44,706 nt of DNA. Source: Paenibacillus cellulosilyticus (GTDB taxonomy: Bacteria > Bacillota > Bacilli > Paenibacillales > Paenibacillaceae). The notes beneath the pieces were generated by a model, which was not told where the DNA came from, made no database searches, and was given only the letters and a program-made list of their open reading frames with translations. Shown here piece after piece: positions 16,625-25,199 of the stretch. The stretch covers positions 1-44,706 of the forward strand of contig NZ_QGTQ01000041.1 of the NCBI RefSeq assembly GCF_003182255.1. Direction: 5' to 3'. Made by a program: the position numbers and the translations under genes. The first letter of the stretch is position 1; each line of letters begins with the position of its first letter.

Positions 16625-18212
16625 CGACGTGACCTTGCTCGTCGATCGATAAGGAGACTTCGTCGCCGCCAATCGTAACGTAACTGGCTGACAGACGATC
16701 CTCAGCTAGCTCCCATTGGGGCTGCCTTTGTTCCATCACTGCTGTGAAATCCTCAAATGTATGGATAGCGTAGTCGGAAGCCGTAGACTTCTCTATCACC
16801 TCAACGACATATCCGTTTCCTAGCGCATGACCTTGACTACGAAGTTCAACATAATGCCTAAGCGCAGTAAGCGATAGCTGCCCTGGCATGAAGACCGCTA
16901 TGTATAGATGCTGAAGCTCTACATAAGCACGATTATTATCCTTCAGCACCCAACTCCCTTTCGGCAGGACGCCAACAATAGGACGGAGCGAGTCATCCTG
17001 GCCATACAGACCCATAACCGTATGCTTATGATAGAACATCTCGCCGGCGCTGCCTTCATGCCGCGGATCACCCTCATTGTATCCATCACCTGGCGTGAAC
17101 AAGTATAGCCGGTTTGCACCTTCCGTATCGGATAAGGGCAGTGTAACCTCCCAACGGTGCTGCTCGTTATCGAATTCCGATACTCTCTCCAGCAAGCCGC
17201 CCGTCGCTGCGTGCTGCGTTCGATAAATCGACTGTCGCAGCGGCACTTCACTTACAGCTGGAGTGATCGTATATCGCAACGATCTTGGCTCGCGATTCAA
17301 CGCCTTCTGACGAACGGCTTCCGATGCTTCATAGTGGAGAATTCCAGCGAACTCCACCCGCAGCAGCGGCTTCGGCAGCTCGAAATCGCCGAATTGCACA
17401 TAATCGAATGCAACGTTCTGCTCTCTCGGGAGATCTACCGGCAAGCTCCGCATTCGTCCGCCGATCCACGCGCCATTCAAGTAATGGTCTGCCCGATAGT
17501 TCCACAGCAGCTCTAGCAAACTAGCAAGCTCGTTCTTAACTTCGCTGTCTTCCATATAAAGAAAAGCACAGGTCAACGATTGCATCCAGTGCCAGAACCA
17601 AGGAAGTGCGCCGTATTCGGCCATACCTTCCTTTTGCACACGCTGGATGGTTAGCCTTAGATCATCTCTGCCTGCTGCTAGCAGCTCCGAATCCTGATAG
17701 CGAGTTCCGAATAAGAGCTTCAAGGATGTGTACTTCGCCTCATGATGGGAGAACGTTTTCTGCGGCTGACGATAGAACCCGCTCTTGTACATCGCCTCCA
17801 TTGCTCGCTCGAACATCGTCGCCAGCTCTTCAGTCATCTGAAGTTCGTAGCGGTCATGCCAATACACCATCAAACAACCCATGAGCTCCGCCGGCAGCGT
17901 GTTCTTCTCTGCCGACTTAGGATCCTCTCCAAGATGGAGCGGCCAATGTCCCAACGTCGGGCTATCCGGCTGTTGGTCCTGCAGCGATAGTACGTTCATG
18001 AATACGGAGCTTGCCAAATTCAGCGCTGCTTCTCTGTCGAATGATAACGTCAGCTTCTTGTCTATTGCTGCTGCGAACAGATAGGCTGCGTCATAGAAGT
18101 TGTTGCGAATATCATGATGATGCCACAGCCCACTGCTCTTAAGCGGTCTTGCCCATGCTTCTTCTGCCATCTGAAGGACCACTAGGTCCATCCGTTCTGC
18201 CAACGATTTCAT
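16611..18212 (-). CDS. Unknown (alpha/alpha)-toroid plus beta-sandwich protein, possible novel lyase or hydrolase
   Basis: This 533-residue protein has no signal peptide or membrane segment. Residues about 1-270 are helical with toroid-like motifs (HHHDIRNNFYDAAYLF near 30, LPWFWHWMQSLTCAFLYM near 190). Residues about 290-533 look like an all-beta sandwich rich in Tyr, Asn and His (GEMFYHKHTVMGLYGQDD near 380). Helical toroid plus beta-sandwich is the build of several polysaccharide lyase families and of heparinase-like enzymes, but I cannot assign a family. The ATG at 18212 has GGGGGAG six bases upstream; an in-frame TTG eight codons earlier is less likely. It follows the YesM/YesN pair by 35 bases and ends in a strong terminator, so sensor, regulator and this protein form one transcript. 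A cytoplasmic step on imported oligosaccharides is a guess. Confidence 0.65.
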   Translation of the reverse strand: MKSLAERMDLVVLQMAEEAWARPLKSSGLWHHHDIRNNFYDAAYLFAAAIDKKLTLSFDREAALNLASSVFMNVLSLQDQQPDSPTLGHWPLHLGEDPKSAEKNTLPAELMGCLMVYWHDRYELQMTEELATMFERAMEAMYKSGFYRQPQKTFSHHEAKYTSLKLLFGTRYQDSELLAAGRDDLRLTIQRVQKEGMAEYGALPWFWHWMQSLTCAFLYMEDSEVKNELASLLELLWNYRADHYLNGAWIGGRMRSLPVDLPREQNVAFDYVQFGDFELPKPLLRVEFAGILHYEASEAVRQKALNREPRSLRYTITPAVSEVPLRQSIYRTQHAATGGLLERVSEFDNEQHRWEVTLPLSDTEGANRLYLFTPGDGYNEGDPRHEGSAGEMFYHKHTVMGLYGQDDSLRPIVGVLPKGSWVLKDNNRAYVELQHLYIAVFMPGQLSLTALRHYVELRSQGHALGNGYVVEVIEKSTASDYAIHTFEDFTAVMEQRQPQWELAEDRLSASYVTIGGDEVSLSIDEQGHVVRRA

Positions 18213-18247
18213 CTGTCGCTCCCCCAACTCCGTCAACTGTTTGGCCG

Positions 18248-19837
18248 CTACGATTTCTCGCTCCCTTGTGTACGAAACTCCTGCGGCAGCTTTCCATAAT
18301 GCTTCTTGAACATATCGCTGAACTGCCGAGCATTGTTATAGCCTACTTCTTCCGCTATTTGATACACCATCAATTCCGTCTGAAGGAGCAGCTTAACTGC
18401 CTGCTTCATTCGAACCTCGGTCAAATATTGCTTGAAGTTCATCCGGGTATGCTTCTTGAAGAAGCTGCTGAAGTAGTACGGATTCATAAAGATTCGGGAG
18501 GCTACGCCTTCGAGCGTAATGTTCTCCCTATAATGATTATCGATATATGCCTTAATCGTTGTGAGCTGCTGAGCATCCTTGCCTCCCGTCCCCAGTCGTG
18601 CTAAGATGCCTTCTGCAACCATTAGCAAATACGCCTTTACTTGCGCGAACTTCGTGAAGCTCTGCATCGCATCGAAATGCTGCTGAAGTTCAATCTCATC
18701 CAGCACAATGCCAATCTCCGCTAAACCTTCAGCCCACTCCGTAATGGTCCCATATGCAGCAATCAGCGTCTTCTCTCTGCTGCCGCTGGAATGCCCTTCA
18801 ATCCTCTCGAATAACGTCTCGCATGCCGCTTGCATGAGTGATCGATCCTTCTTCAGAAACGTTTGAAGAACCTGGCTTCTCGCTTCACCAAGCTCTCTGG
18901 CGGATACTTGGCTTTCTCCCGTCACTTCCGTCCAACGGATGAAGGTACCATTGTCGACATAAAAGCTCCGATTCAATGCTTCAACAGCAGTCTGATATGA
19001 GCTTCGTATCCCTCTGATGCCTAACTGCTCCTTCCCGATGCCGATCGACAAGGTGATCTTCAGGAAGCTCTTCGCATGCCGGATAATCTCAGAGGCCAGC
19101 TCTGAAATGGAAGTCTCCTGATTATGATTGATAATGACACAGATCCGATCTCCTTTGCGGAGAAGAATGCCGGCAGAATGCCGCGTCATCAGCTCCTCGG
19201 CCATGTTGCTGATCGCAAAGAGGAGAAGACGCTTCTCATGCTCGCCCCAACGGTTATCGGCTTGATTCAGTTCAGGCTCCAGTATCATGACCGTAAAGAA
19301 ATCAAAGGCGCATCCTGCATCCAGCATGCGCAGCTTCTCTTCGGCTTCTTCCATTCGGATGTCGCCATCGATCAGACGGTCAAACAGCTCTTCTAGCTGT
19401 GTCTTGCGATCCTTGTGCTCATAAATGGCTAATTTATTTTTATTGTGCAGCTCATCGGACTCTTCTTGCAAGAGTGACAAAGCACGCTGAACAGCCGACA
19501 GCAGCAGCTCTTTCTCGATTGGCTTTACCAAATAGTCAACCGCGCCTAACGCCAAAGCTTCCTTCGCATACGAGAAATCCTGATACGCGCTAATGAATAT
19601 GACCTTCGTATGGAAGCCTGATCGTCCGATCTCCTTAAGCACGTCAATTCCCGTACCATCCGGCATGCTGATATCCGTAACCACGAGCGAAGGGCGCTCC
19701 TGCTGTACCAATTCTAGAAGACCTCGCCCTGTCCAAGCCTCTCCGACAATGCGGATGCCAAGCTCCTCCCAAGGAAGCAGCTTCCTTAATCCTTTAATAA
19801 TGATCGGCTCATCGTCTGCGATGATGACGTTAATCAT
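18248..19837 (-). CDS. YesN-type response regulator with AraC DNA-binding domain
   Basis: This 529-residue protein has a receiver domain (about 1-120) with acidic Asp8/Asp9, the phospho-acceptor Asp55 in VVTDISMPDGTG and Lys105 in DYLVKPIEKE. A central helical region precedes a C-terminal AraC double helix-turn-helix (about 425-525; GVASRIFMNPYYFSSFFKKH and IAEEVGYNNARQFSDMFKKH). It overlaps the histidine kinase gene by four bases, so the two are translationally coupled. Such pairs activate nearby polysaccharide-utilisation genes in Bacillus and Paenibacillus. It is one of two candidate binders of the motif shared by the lyase, ABC-transporter and GH28 promoters; the AraC protein is the other. 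Confidence 0.92.
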   Translation of the reverse strand: MINVIIADDEPIIIKGLRKLLPWEELGIRIVGEAWTGRGLLELVQQERPSLVVTDISMPDGTGIDVLKEIGRSGFHTKVIFISAYQDFSYAKEALALGAVDYLVKPIEKELLLSAVQRALSLLQEESDELHNKNKLAIYEHKDRKTQLEELFDRLIDGDIRMEEAEEKLRMLDAGCAFDFFTVMILEPELNQADNRWGEHEKRLLLFAISNMAEELMTRHSAGILLRKGDRICVIINHNQETSISELASEIIRHAKSFLKITLSIGIGKEQLGIRGIRSSYQTAVEALNRSFYVDNGTFIRWTEVTGESQVSARELGEARSQVLQTFLKKDRSLMQAACETLFERIEGHSSGSREKTLIAAYGTITEWAEGLAEIGIVLDEIELQQHFDAMQSFTKFAQVKAYLLMVAEGILARLGTGGKDAQQLTTIKAYIDNHYRENITLEGVASRIFMNPYYFSSFFKKHTRMNFKQYLTEVRMKQAVKLLLQTELMVYQIAEEVGYNNARQFSDMFKKHYGKLPQEFRTQGSEKS

Positions 19838-21612
19838 TGCCCGTTCCCCCGCTCTCTGTATGGAAGATGCAACCGTATGGAGGTTCCGATATTCGGGGTG
19901 CTGTTAATGTGAACACCATAATCCAAGCCGTATAGCGCGGTTATTCGATCATGCACATTTTTGATCCCGATGCCGCCGTTTCCGCTTTCCTGCGGAATCG
20001 TTCCCTGCAGCTTCGCCCTTAGCTGCTCCAGCTTGTCCTTATCCATCCCGATCCCGTCATCGTCGACAGTAATGACTAGCATATCTTTCTCAAGATCAGC
20101 AGCAAGTCGAATGGTCCCTTTGCTTGTCTTTGGCATAATCCCATGATAGATCGCATTCTCGACTAACGGTTGAATCGACAGCTTCGGTATCGAGCAGCCC
20201 AGCAGCTCGCCATTCATTCGCATATCCATCGCTAGTCGATGCTCTCCGTAACGGAGCTCCATCAATTTGAAGTACTGCTCGATATTTTCTTTTTCATCCA
20301 ACAGGGAGACGGTCTCTTCCCCGTAATCCAGCACATATTTCAATTGACGCGAGAGCGAGAGGATCATATCCGCCACTTCATCATCATCGTTGGCTACCGC
20401 ACTCATTCGAATGACTTCCAACGTGTTGTATAGATAATGAGGACGAATCTGACTCTTCAGCGCAGTGAGCTCCGCTTGCTTTTGTTTGATCTGAGCCACA
20501 TATACCTCGTCGATATAGTTCTTTAACCGGTCGGTCATCTTATTGAAGCCCCGCGCCAGCATCCCGATCTCGTCAGGCGTTCGAACCTGCACTTGCGCAT
20601 CGAAATCGCCGGACTCTACTTTCGTCATGTGGCGGATAATGATTCGAATGGGATTAGACAGGTTGTTGGAGAACCATACGGCTACAAGGATAAGCGACAG
20701 CGTAGATAATAAAATGACGAAAGCAATCGTGCCTTTAATCCCGTTGAGTTTGCTGAACAATTCATCCTTGTTCACTTCGCCGATCACTCGCCAGTGCGCA
20801 TTCGGCAAATCCTGTGTCACATATTGATACTCTTCCGAATTCGAAGCATGGAAGCTTTGCCCGATTCGGTCATCTTGGTTGCTGTATAAGATCCAGCCGT
20901 TCTGATCGACGACGTACATGCCATCGTGCGGGTCAATCGTCAATCGATTGAAGATATCTTCAAACGCATCCAACGTAATATCCATGTACAAGCTGCCTAC
21001 AATTTTCCCTTCCAAGCTGTCACTGCTGACGACATCGATCAGATTGCGTGCAAAAGTCAGAACCGATGTTCCTGAGCTCAGATAGTAGTCTTGATGATGC
21101 GTCGGAATCATGATCAATTGATTGGGCTGTTCCATGAGCGCTTGGCGCCACGCTGGAAGCGGGAAGTTGGAGCGGATATCTATGCTGCCGCCAATCCGGT
21201 TCATATCACGGTAGCTGCCATTTGGATATACGAAAGCAGCGCTGCGAATATGAACATCGGTAGCAATAACGGTCTCGAGCAAATCGTCCACTGCCGACGT
21301 TACCTCATCGTAGTCATTAGAGGCTCCCTCGCCAATTCGTTTGGCTAACTGCCCGAAGCCGCCTTGTTGACCATAAGAGTACATCAGTTTCGAAATATTA
21401 TTATATTTCTTATACAAATCATCCACGTTATTGCTTGCATTCATGACCATTTGCTCGAAGTTATTAATGGAGTATCGCTCCATATAATTGCCGAACGTGT
21501 TGAGCGAGAAGAAGCTTACGACGAGCAGCGGGATTAACCCGACGATGATGAAGGAGAATGCAAACTTGGCGAAAATGCTTTTGCGAAGTCTGTTCAGTTT
21601 GAATGCACTCAA
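19834..21612 (-). CDS. YesM-type membrane sensor histidine kinase
   Basis: This 592-residue kinase has two membrane helices (about 15-37 and 295-314) around an extracellular Cache-like sensor, then HAMP (about 315-365), the His_kinase domain with His392 in QIRPHYLYNTLEV, and a HATPase domain (N box PLVENAIYHG with Asn486, DDDGIGMD near 516, GNGGIGIKNVHDRI). It probably senses an extracellular oligosaccharide directly or through the binding protein and phosphorylates the YesN-type partner. The start is a TTG at 21612 with AAGGAGG ten bases upstream; no in-frame ATG lies nearby. It is the first gene of a three-gene operon. Confidence 0.92.
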   Translation of the reverse strand: MSAFKLNRLRKSIFAKFAFSFIIVGLIPLLVVSFFSLNTFGNYMERYSINNFEQMVMNASNNVDDLYKKYNNISKLMYSYGQQGGFGQLAKRIGEGASNDYDEVTSAVDDLLETVIATDVHIRSAAFVYPNGSYRDMNRIGGSIDIRSNFPLPAWRQALMEQPNQLIMIPTHHQDYYLSSGTSVLTFARNLIDVVSSDSLEGKIVGSLYMDITLDAFEDIFNRLTIDPHDGMYVVDQNGWILYSNQDDRIGQSFHASNSEEYQYVTQDLPNAHWRVIGEVNKDELFSKLNGIKGTIAFVILLSTLSLILVAVWFSNNLSNPIRIIIRHMTKVESGDFDAQVQVRTPDEIGMLARGFNKMTDRLKNYIDEVYVAQIKQKQAELTALKSQIRPHYLYNTLEVIRMSAVANDDDEVADMILSLSRQLKYVLDYGEETVSLLDEKENIEQYFKLMELRYGEHRLAMDMRMNGELLGCSIPKLSIQPLVENAIYHGIMPKTSKGTIRLAADLEKDMLVITVDDDGIGMDKDKLEQLRAKLQGTIPQESGNGGIGIKNVHDRITALYGLDYGVHINSTPNIGTSIRLHLPYRERGNGQ

Positions 21613-21706
21613 TGGTCGTACCCCTCCTTCATCGCTCTTGCTGCTGGCGTAAGCCCAGGCTCGTATTTTCTATCATAACATGTCTGGATTTGCCATGCTT
21701 AAGCGC

Positions 21707-23278
21707 TTAATTGAATTCCCGATATGTGAAATAATCAAAGTCCGCATGAAGCTTCGTTCCGTTCAAGTCCTGCACACAAACGCCTGCAAATGCACCTGTG
21801 AAAGACAGCTTGTTCTTGTATTCGTCCGCGAGCAGTCCCGTATACAAGTCAGGGCCGATGCCCTTCCAATCCGAGCCGTCCAACGAGTAGCTGAAGCGCA
21901 CCTTATCCATATCGAAAGTTGCTTTCATATATATACGCTGGCAGCCATTCACGTCGACTGACGTCAGTTGATCCGACTGCCCTTGATCGCTAATCATAAG
22001 AGCCAGATGCTTGCCGAGCTCCTCATCATGACTGATCCGCAAATAGTAATGATCCTGATCATCGTAATACAGCACGAGCCCGGCCATCTGATTGAAATTC
22101 GAAGGCTCGAACTCCACGCAAGTTTCCACCTCGCAGCGGAAGCTCTGAACACGCCGAGCGGCCATGCTCTGGCGATGGAGCGAATACAGTGATTCCCGCC
22201 CCCGAAGGCGCAAATACCCCGACCGTTCCGTCAAGCTCAGCCACGATGGATCGGCAGGCGTACGCAGGGTATGCCAATGAACGTTAAGCTCGGTTCCGTC
22301 GAAATCATCCCGCTCCGGTTCTTGCGCGAATGGATGCATCGGAAGTGACGGCGCAGCAACTTGAAGCTCTGGCAGCCTGCCGCCTGACGCTAGTCGAAGC
22401 CAGCCGTCTTCGGTCCATTCCATCCGTTGTATCGCCGTCTCTCGACCAAGAGGACTAAGTCCGCTTCCGTCCGGCAGCTGTCTGCTGCAAATATGCACCA
22501 TGTACCATTCGCCGTTCTGCGTTTCGATAAGAGAGCCATGACCGGCCTTTTGCAGCGGATGGGCAGGATGCCCTTTTGTCGTCATGATGGGATATTCGGG
22601 ATCTACTTCATACGGTCCATCCACCGACCTTGAACGGAGCAGCGTTGCCGCATGATTGATCCCCGTACCGCCTTCTGCTACGAGCAAATAATAATAACCG
22701 TCCTTCCTATACACCATCGGACCTTCCGTAACCCCGATATCCGTCCCTTGCGCAACCAGCTTCACCGGACCGATCAGCTTCTGCTCGCTTGGGTCATACT
22801 CCTGCATGATAATACCTGCAAATCGGTTCTTGCCTTTGCGAAAATCCCACTGCATATTAAACAGATACTTCCGCCCGTCTGCATCATGGAACAAGAAATG
22901 ATCAAAGCCGCTTGCATTGAGATAAATCGGCTCAGACCATGGACCTTCAATGGATGGCGCCGTTACGACATAGTTATGAAGATCCTTATATACGCCTTTA
23001 CGTCCTACAACGTTCGTAAAGCACAAATAATAAGTTCCGTTATCATAGCTTAGGGATGGTGCCCAAATGCCGCCGGAGCTTGGAACCCCAACTAGGTCAA
23101 GCTGGCTTGTGCGGGTCAGCACACGCGTCAGCGGTCTCCAATTCGCGAGATCCTTCGAATGATGGATCGTAACGCCTGGGAACCATTCGAACGTAGAAGT
23201 GGCGATATAGTAATCATCCCCCACTCGAATGGCCGATGCATCTGGATTGAAACCTCGTAATATAGGATTATGAATCAT
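21707..23278 (-). CDS. GH43 beta-xylosidase-like enzyme
   Basis: This 523-residue cytoplasmic protein has a five-bladed propeller (about 1-310) and a C-terminal beta-sandwich (about 335-523), the build of GH43 beta-xylosidases. The three GH43 catalytic acids are visible: Asp13 in RGFNPDAS, Asp126 in SGFDHFLFHD and Glu185 in GVTEGPMVY. The spacing is nearly the same as Asp15/Asp128/Glu187 of Geobacillus XynB3. It should release xylose, or possibly arabinose, from short oligosaccharides after import. AGAAGGAG precedes the ATG. It is flanked by the ABC-operon terminator upstream and the histidine kinase gene downstream, and is probably transcribed alone. Activity on xylo- or arabino-side chains of a pectic polymer fits the context, but specificity is not proven. 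Confidence 0.87.
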   Translation of the reverse strand: MIHNPILRGFNPDASAIRVGDDYYIATSTFEWFPGVTIHHSKDLANWRPLTRVLTRTSQLDLVGVPSSGGIWAPSLSYDNGTYYLCFTNVVGRKGVYKDLHNYVVTAPSIEGPWSEPIYLNASGFDHFLFHDADGRKYLFNMQWDFRKGKNRFAGIIMQEYDPSEQKLIGPVKLVAQGTDIGVTEGPMVYRKDGYYYLLVAEGGTGINHAATLLRSRSVDGPYEVDPEYPIMTTKGHPAHPLQKAGHGSLIETQNGEWYMVHICSRQLPDGSGLSPLGRETAIQRMEWTEDGWLRLASGGRLPELQVAAPSLPMHPFAQEPERDDFDGTELNVHWHTLRTPADPSWLSLTERSGYLRLRGRESLYSLHRQSMAARRVQSFRCEVETCVEFEPSNFNQMAGLVLYYDDQDHYYLRISHDEELGKHLALMISDQGQSDQLTSVDVNGCQRIYMKATFDMDKVRFSYSLDGSDWKGIGPDLYTGLLADEYKNKLSFTGAFAGVCVQDLNGTKLHADFDYFTYREFN

Positions 23279-23330
23279 GGCATTGATCTCCTTCTGATTG
23301 TTAATGTAAGTGAATGACGCTCCTACAGAA

Positions 23331-23366
23331 AAAGCCGCGCCTGAACATCAGGAGCGGCTGGGGCAT
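23331..23366 (-). terminator. Intrinsic terminator of the ABC-transporter operon
   Basis: On the minus strand AGCCGCTCCTGA and TCAGGCGCGGCT pair at 11 of 12 positions around a TGT loop, followed by TTTTTC. It directly follows the stop codon of the second permease gene. Confidence 0.9.
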
Positions 23367-24193
23367 TACCCTTTGGTGGCACCTGCAGCGATACCTTTGA
23401 CGAAATACTTTTGCAGCGCAATAAAGGCAACCAGTACTGGGACAATGGACATCGTCGTGCCTGCGAACACCAAATCCCACCGCGAAGCAAGTTCGCCTAC
23501 GAACTTGAACACCTCTACGATCAACGTCTTCTGATCGGAATGGAGGATGAGACTTGGCATCAAGAAGTCGTTCCAAATTCCGAGCCCTTGAAGAACGACC
23601 ATACTTGCGGTACATGGTCCAAGCAGCGGGAATACAATTTGCCAGAATGTTCTGACTCTTGAACAGCCATCAATCGCTGCCGCTTCTTCAATCTCAACAG
23701 GAATCCCTTTAATGAAGCTTGTATAGAGCAGAACCCCCATCCCTACCGAACCGGAAATGTAGATCAGAATCGGAGCTGTCAGCGTTCCATACAGACCGAT
23801 CGTCTTCATTTCTTTGAACAGAGGGATCATATACACTTGGAACGGAATCATCATGCCGGCAAGGAAATAGACGTACACATAACTGGTCCACTTCTTGCCC
23901 GTCCGTTCGATCGCGTAAGCCGCCATCGGAATGATCGCAATCATGCAAGCAATGGATACGACAGTCAGAATCAAGCTGTTCAGCATCGCTCTCGGGAAAT
24001 CTGTCTCTGTGAGCAGATATTTGAAGCTATCCAGGTACAGCTTGGAAGGGAACGCAATCGCATTTTTCAAAATTTCCCCGTTCGTCTTGAAAGCCGAGAT
24101 GATGCTGAAGAAGACCGGGAAGAAGAACAAGACGGCCAATATGACCGCAGCTATAAACATGATAATCTCGATACGAAATTTCGCTTTGTCCAT
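23366..24193 (-). CDS. CUT1 sugar ABC transporter permease (MalG-like)
   Basis: This 275-residue inner-membrane protein has six predicted helices and the EAA loop (EEAAAIDGCSRVRTFWQIVFPLL, about residues 185-207) that contacts the ATPase. The short N-terminus with one helix before the core is typical of the MalG-side subunit. It starts two bases after the stop of the partner permease, with GGGAGG further upstream inside that gene. No ATPase gene lies in the operon, so a shared MsmX-type ATPase encoded elsewhere would be needed, which is usual for Bacillus and Paenibacillus CUT1 systems. Confidence 0.9.
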   Translation of the reverse strand: MDKAKFRIEIIMFIAAVILAVLFFFPVFFSIISAFKTNGEILKNAIAFPSKLYLDSFKYLLTETDFPRAMLNSLILTVVSIACMIAIIPMAAYAIERTGKKWTSYVYVYFLAGMMIPFQVYMIPLFKEMKTIGLYGTLTAPILIYISGSVGMGVLLYTSFIKGIPVEIEEAAAIDGCSRVRTFWQIVFPLLGPCTASMVVLQGLGIWNDFLMPSLILHSDQKTLIVEVFKFVGELASRWDLVFAGTTMSIVPVLVAFIALQKYFVKGIAAGATKG

Positions 24194-24195
24194 GA

Positions 24196-25122
24196 CTACA
24201 TCTGCACCTCCCGTTTCTTCAGGAGCTTGATCTGTATCAAGGACACGATCAGAATCAATACGAACAGCACCATTGACATAGCCGTACCATAACCTTGTCT
24301 TAGCTCGCCAAAGCCTACTTTATACACAATGTAAGTGAGTGTTTCCGTTGCAAAACCAGGTCCGCCGTCTGTCATAACCGCGATTTGGTCGAATATTTTC
24401 AGTGCGCCGATCATCGACAGCATGACGCTGACCGTCATTGCGCCTGCCAGGAGCGGGAACGTAATGTGACGGAACTTCTGCCAGCTGTTCGCACCATCGA
24501 TCGATGCGGCTTCGTTCAGCTCTGGCGGAATGCCTTGAAGGCCAGCCAAATAAATAATCATATAGTACCCCGAGCCTTTCCAGACGGTCGTGATGATGAT
24601 AGCCAGCAGCGCATAATTCGGATCGCCCAGCCAATCTATTTTCCAATCACCAAGACCCATTCGGTCCAGCAGCTGGGAGATGACTCCAAAGTTAAAGTTG
24701 AAAATAATCGTCCATACAAAACCCATTACGATGCCGCTAAGCAATACGGGGAAATAAAAAACGCTTCGAAACAAGCTTTTGAACCATCGTACCTGATCGA
24801 CGAGGACCGCTAATAGAAGAGCAACGACATTCTCCAGAACAACTAACGACACAGATAAAATCAACGTATTCTTCAATGCGTTATAAACACGTTCGCTATG
24901 GAACATTTCCACAAAGTTGTCGAGGCCGATGTAATGGATCTTATCGCTTACGCCATCCCAGCTCGTGAAGCTGAGATTGATGCTGTTCAAGGTCGGATAG
25001 ATGACAAATAAGGTGTACAGGATAAAGGAAGGCAAAATAAACAGAACCGAATAAGAAAACCATTTCTTCTTTCTCGATAAACCTTTGGATGATGCAGCAT
25101 GTATAGTTTCTGCGTTAGCCAT
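24196..25122 (-). CDS. CUT1 sugar ABC transporter permease (MalF / LplB-like)
   Basis: This 308-residue permease has six hydrophobic segments, beginning with FSYSVLFILPSFILYTLFVI near residue 22, and the EAA loop NEAASIDGANSWQKFRHITFPLL near residue 205. It pairs with the MalG-like protein to form the membrane channel. AGGAG lies seven bases upstream of the ATG. A stable hairpin without a T run stands between it and the binding-protein gene. Such intercistronic hairpins often give more binding protein than permease. Confidence 0.9.
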   Translation of the reverse strand: MANAETIHAASSKGLSRKKKWFSYSVLFILPSFILYTLFVIYPTLNSINLSFTSWDGVSDKIHYIGLDNFVEMFHSERVYNALKNTLILSVSLVVLENVVALLLAVLVDQVRWFKSLFRSVFYFPVLLSGIVMGFVWTIIFNFNFGVISQLLDRMGLGDWKIDWLGDPNYALLAIIITTVWKGSGYYMIIYLAGLQGIPPELNEAASIDGANSWQKFRHITFPLLAGAMTVSVMLSMIGALKIFDQIAVMTDGGPGFATETLTYIVYKVGFGELRQGYGTAMSMVLFVLILIVSLIQIKLLKKREVQM

Positions 25123-25152
25123 ACTCTCACTCCTAAAGCTCTGCTAGTGGAG

Positions 25153-25179
25153 GGAGGCAGCCATAGAGCGACTGCCTCT
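25153..25179 (-). other. Intercistronic hairpin between binding-protein and permease genes
   Basis: GAGGCAG and CTGCCTC pair across 11 bases on the minus strand with no T run after them. A role in mRNA stabilisation or partial attenuation is inferred from its position. Confidence 0.45.
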
Positions 25180-25199
25180 ACCGTCCATGCATCATGCTA

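Noticed and set aside
21692-21712. TTAAGCGCTTAA palindrome between the GH43 and histidine kinase genes
   Set aside because: It resembles the cre core, but the flanking consensus bases are wrong and it overlaps the 3' end of the GH43 gene.
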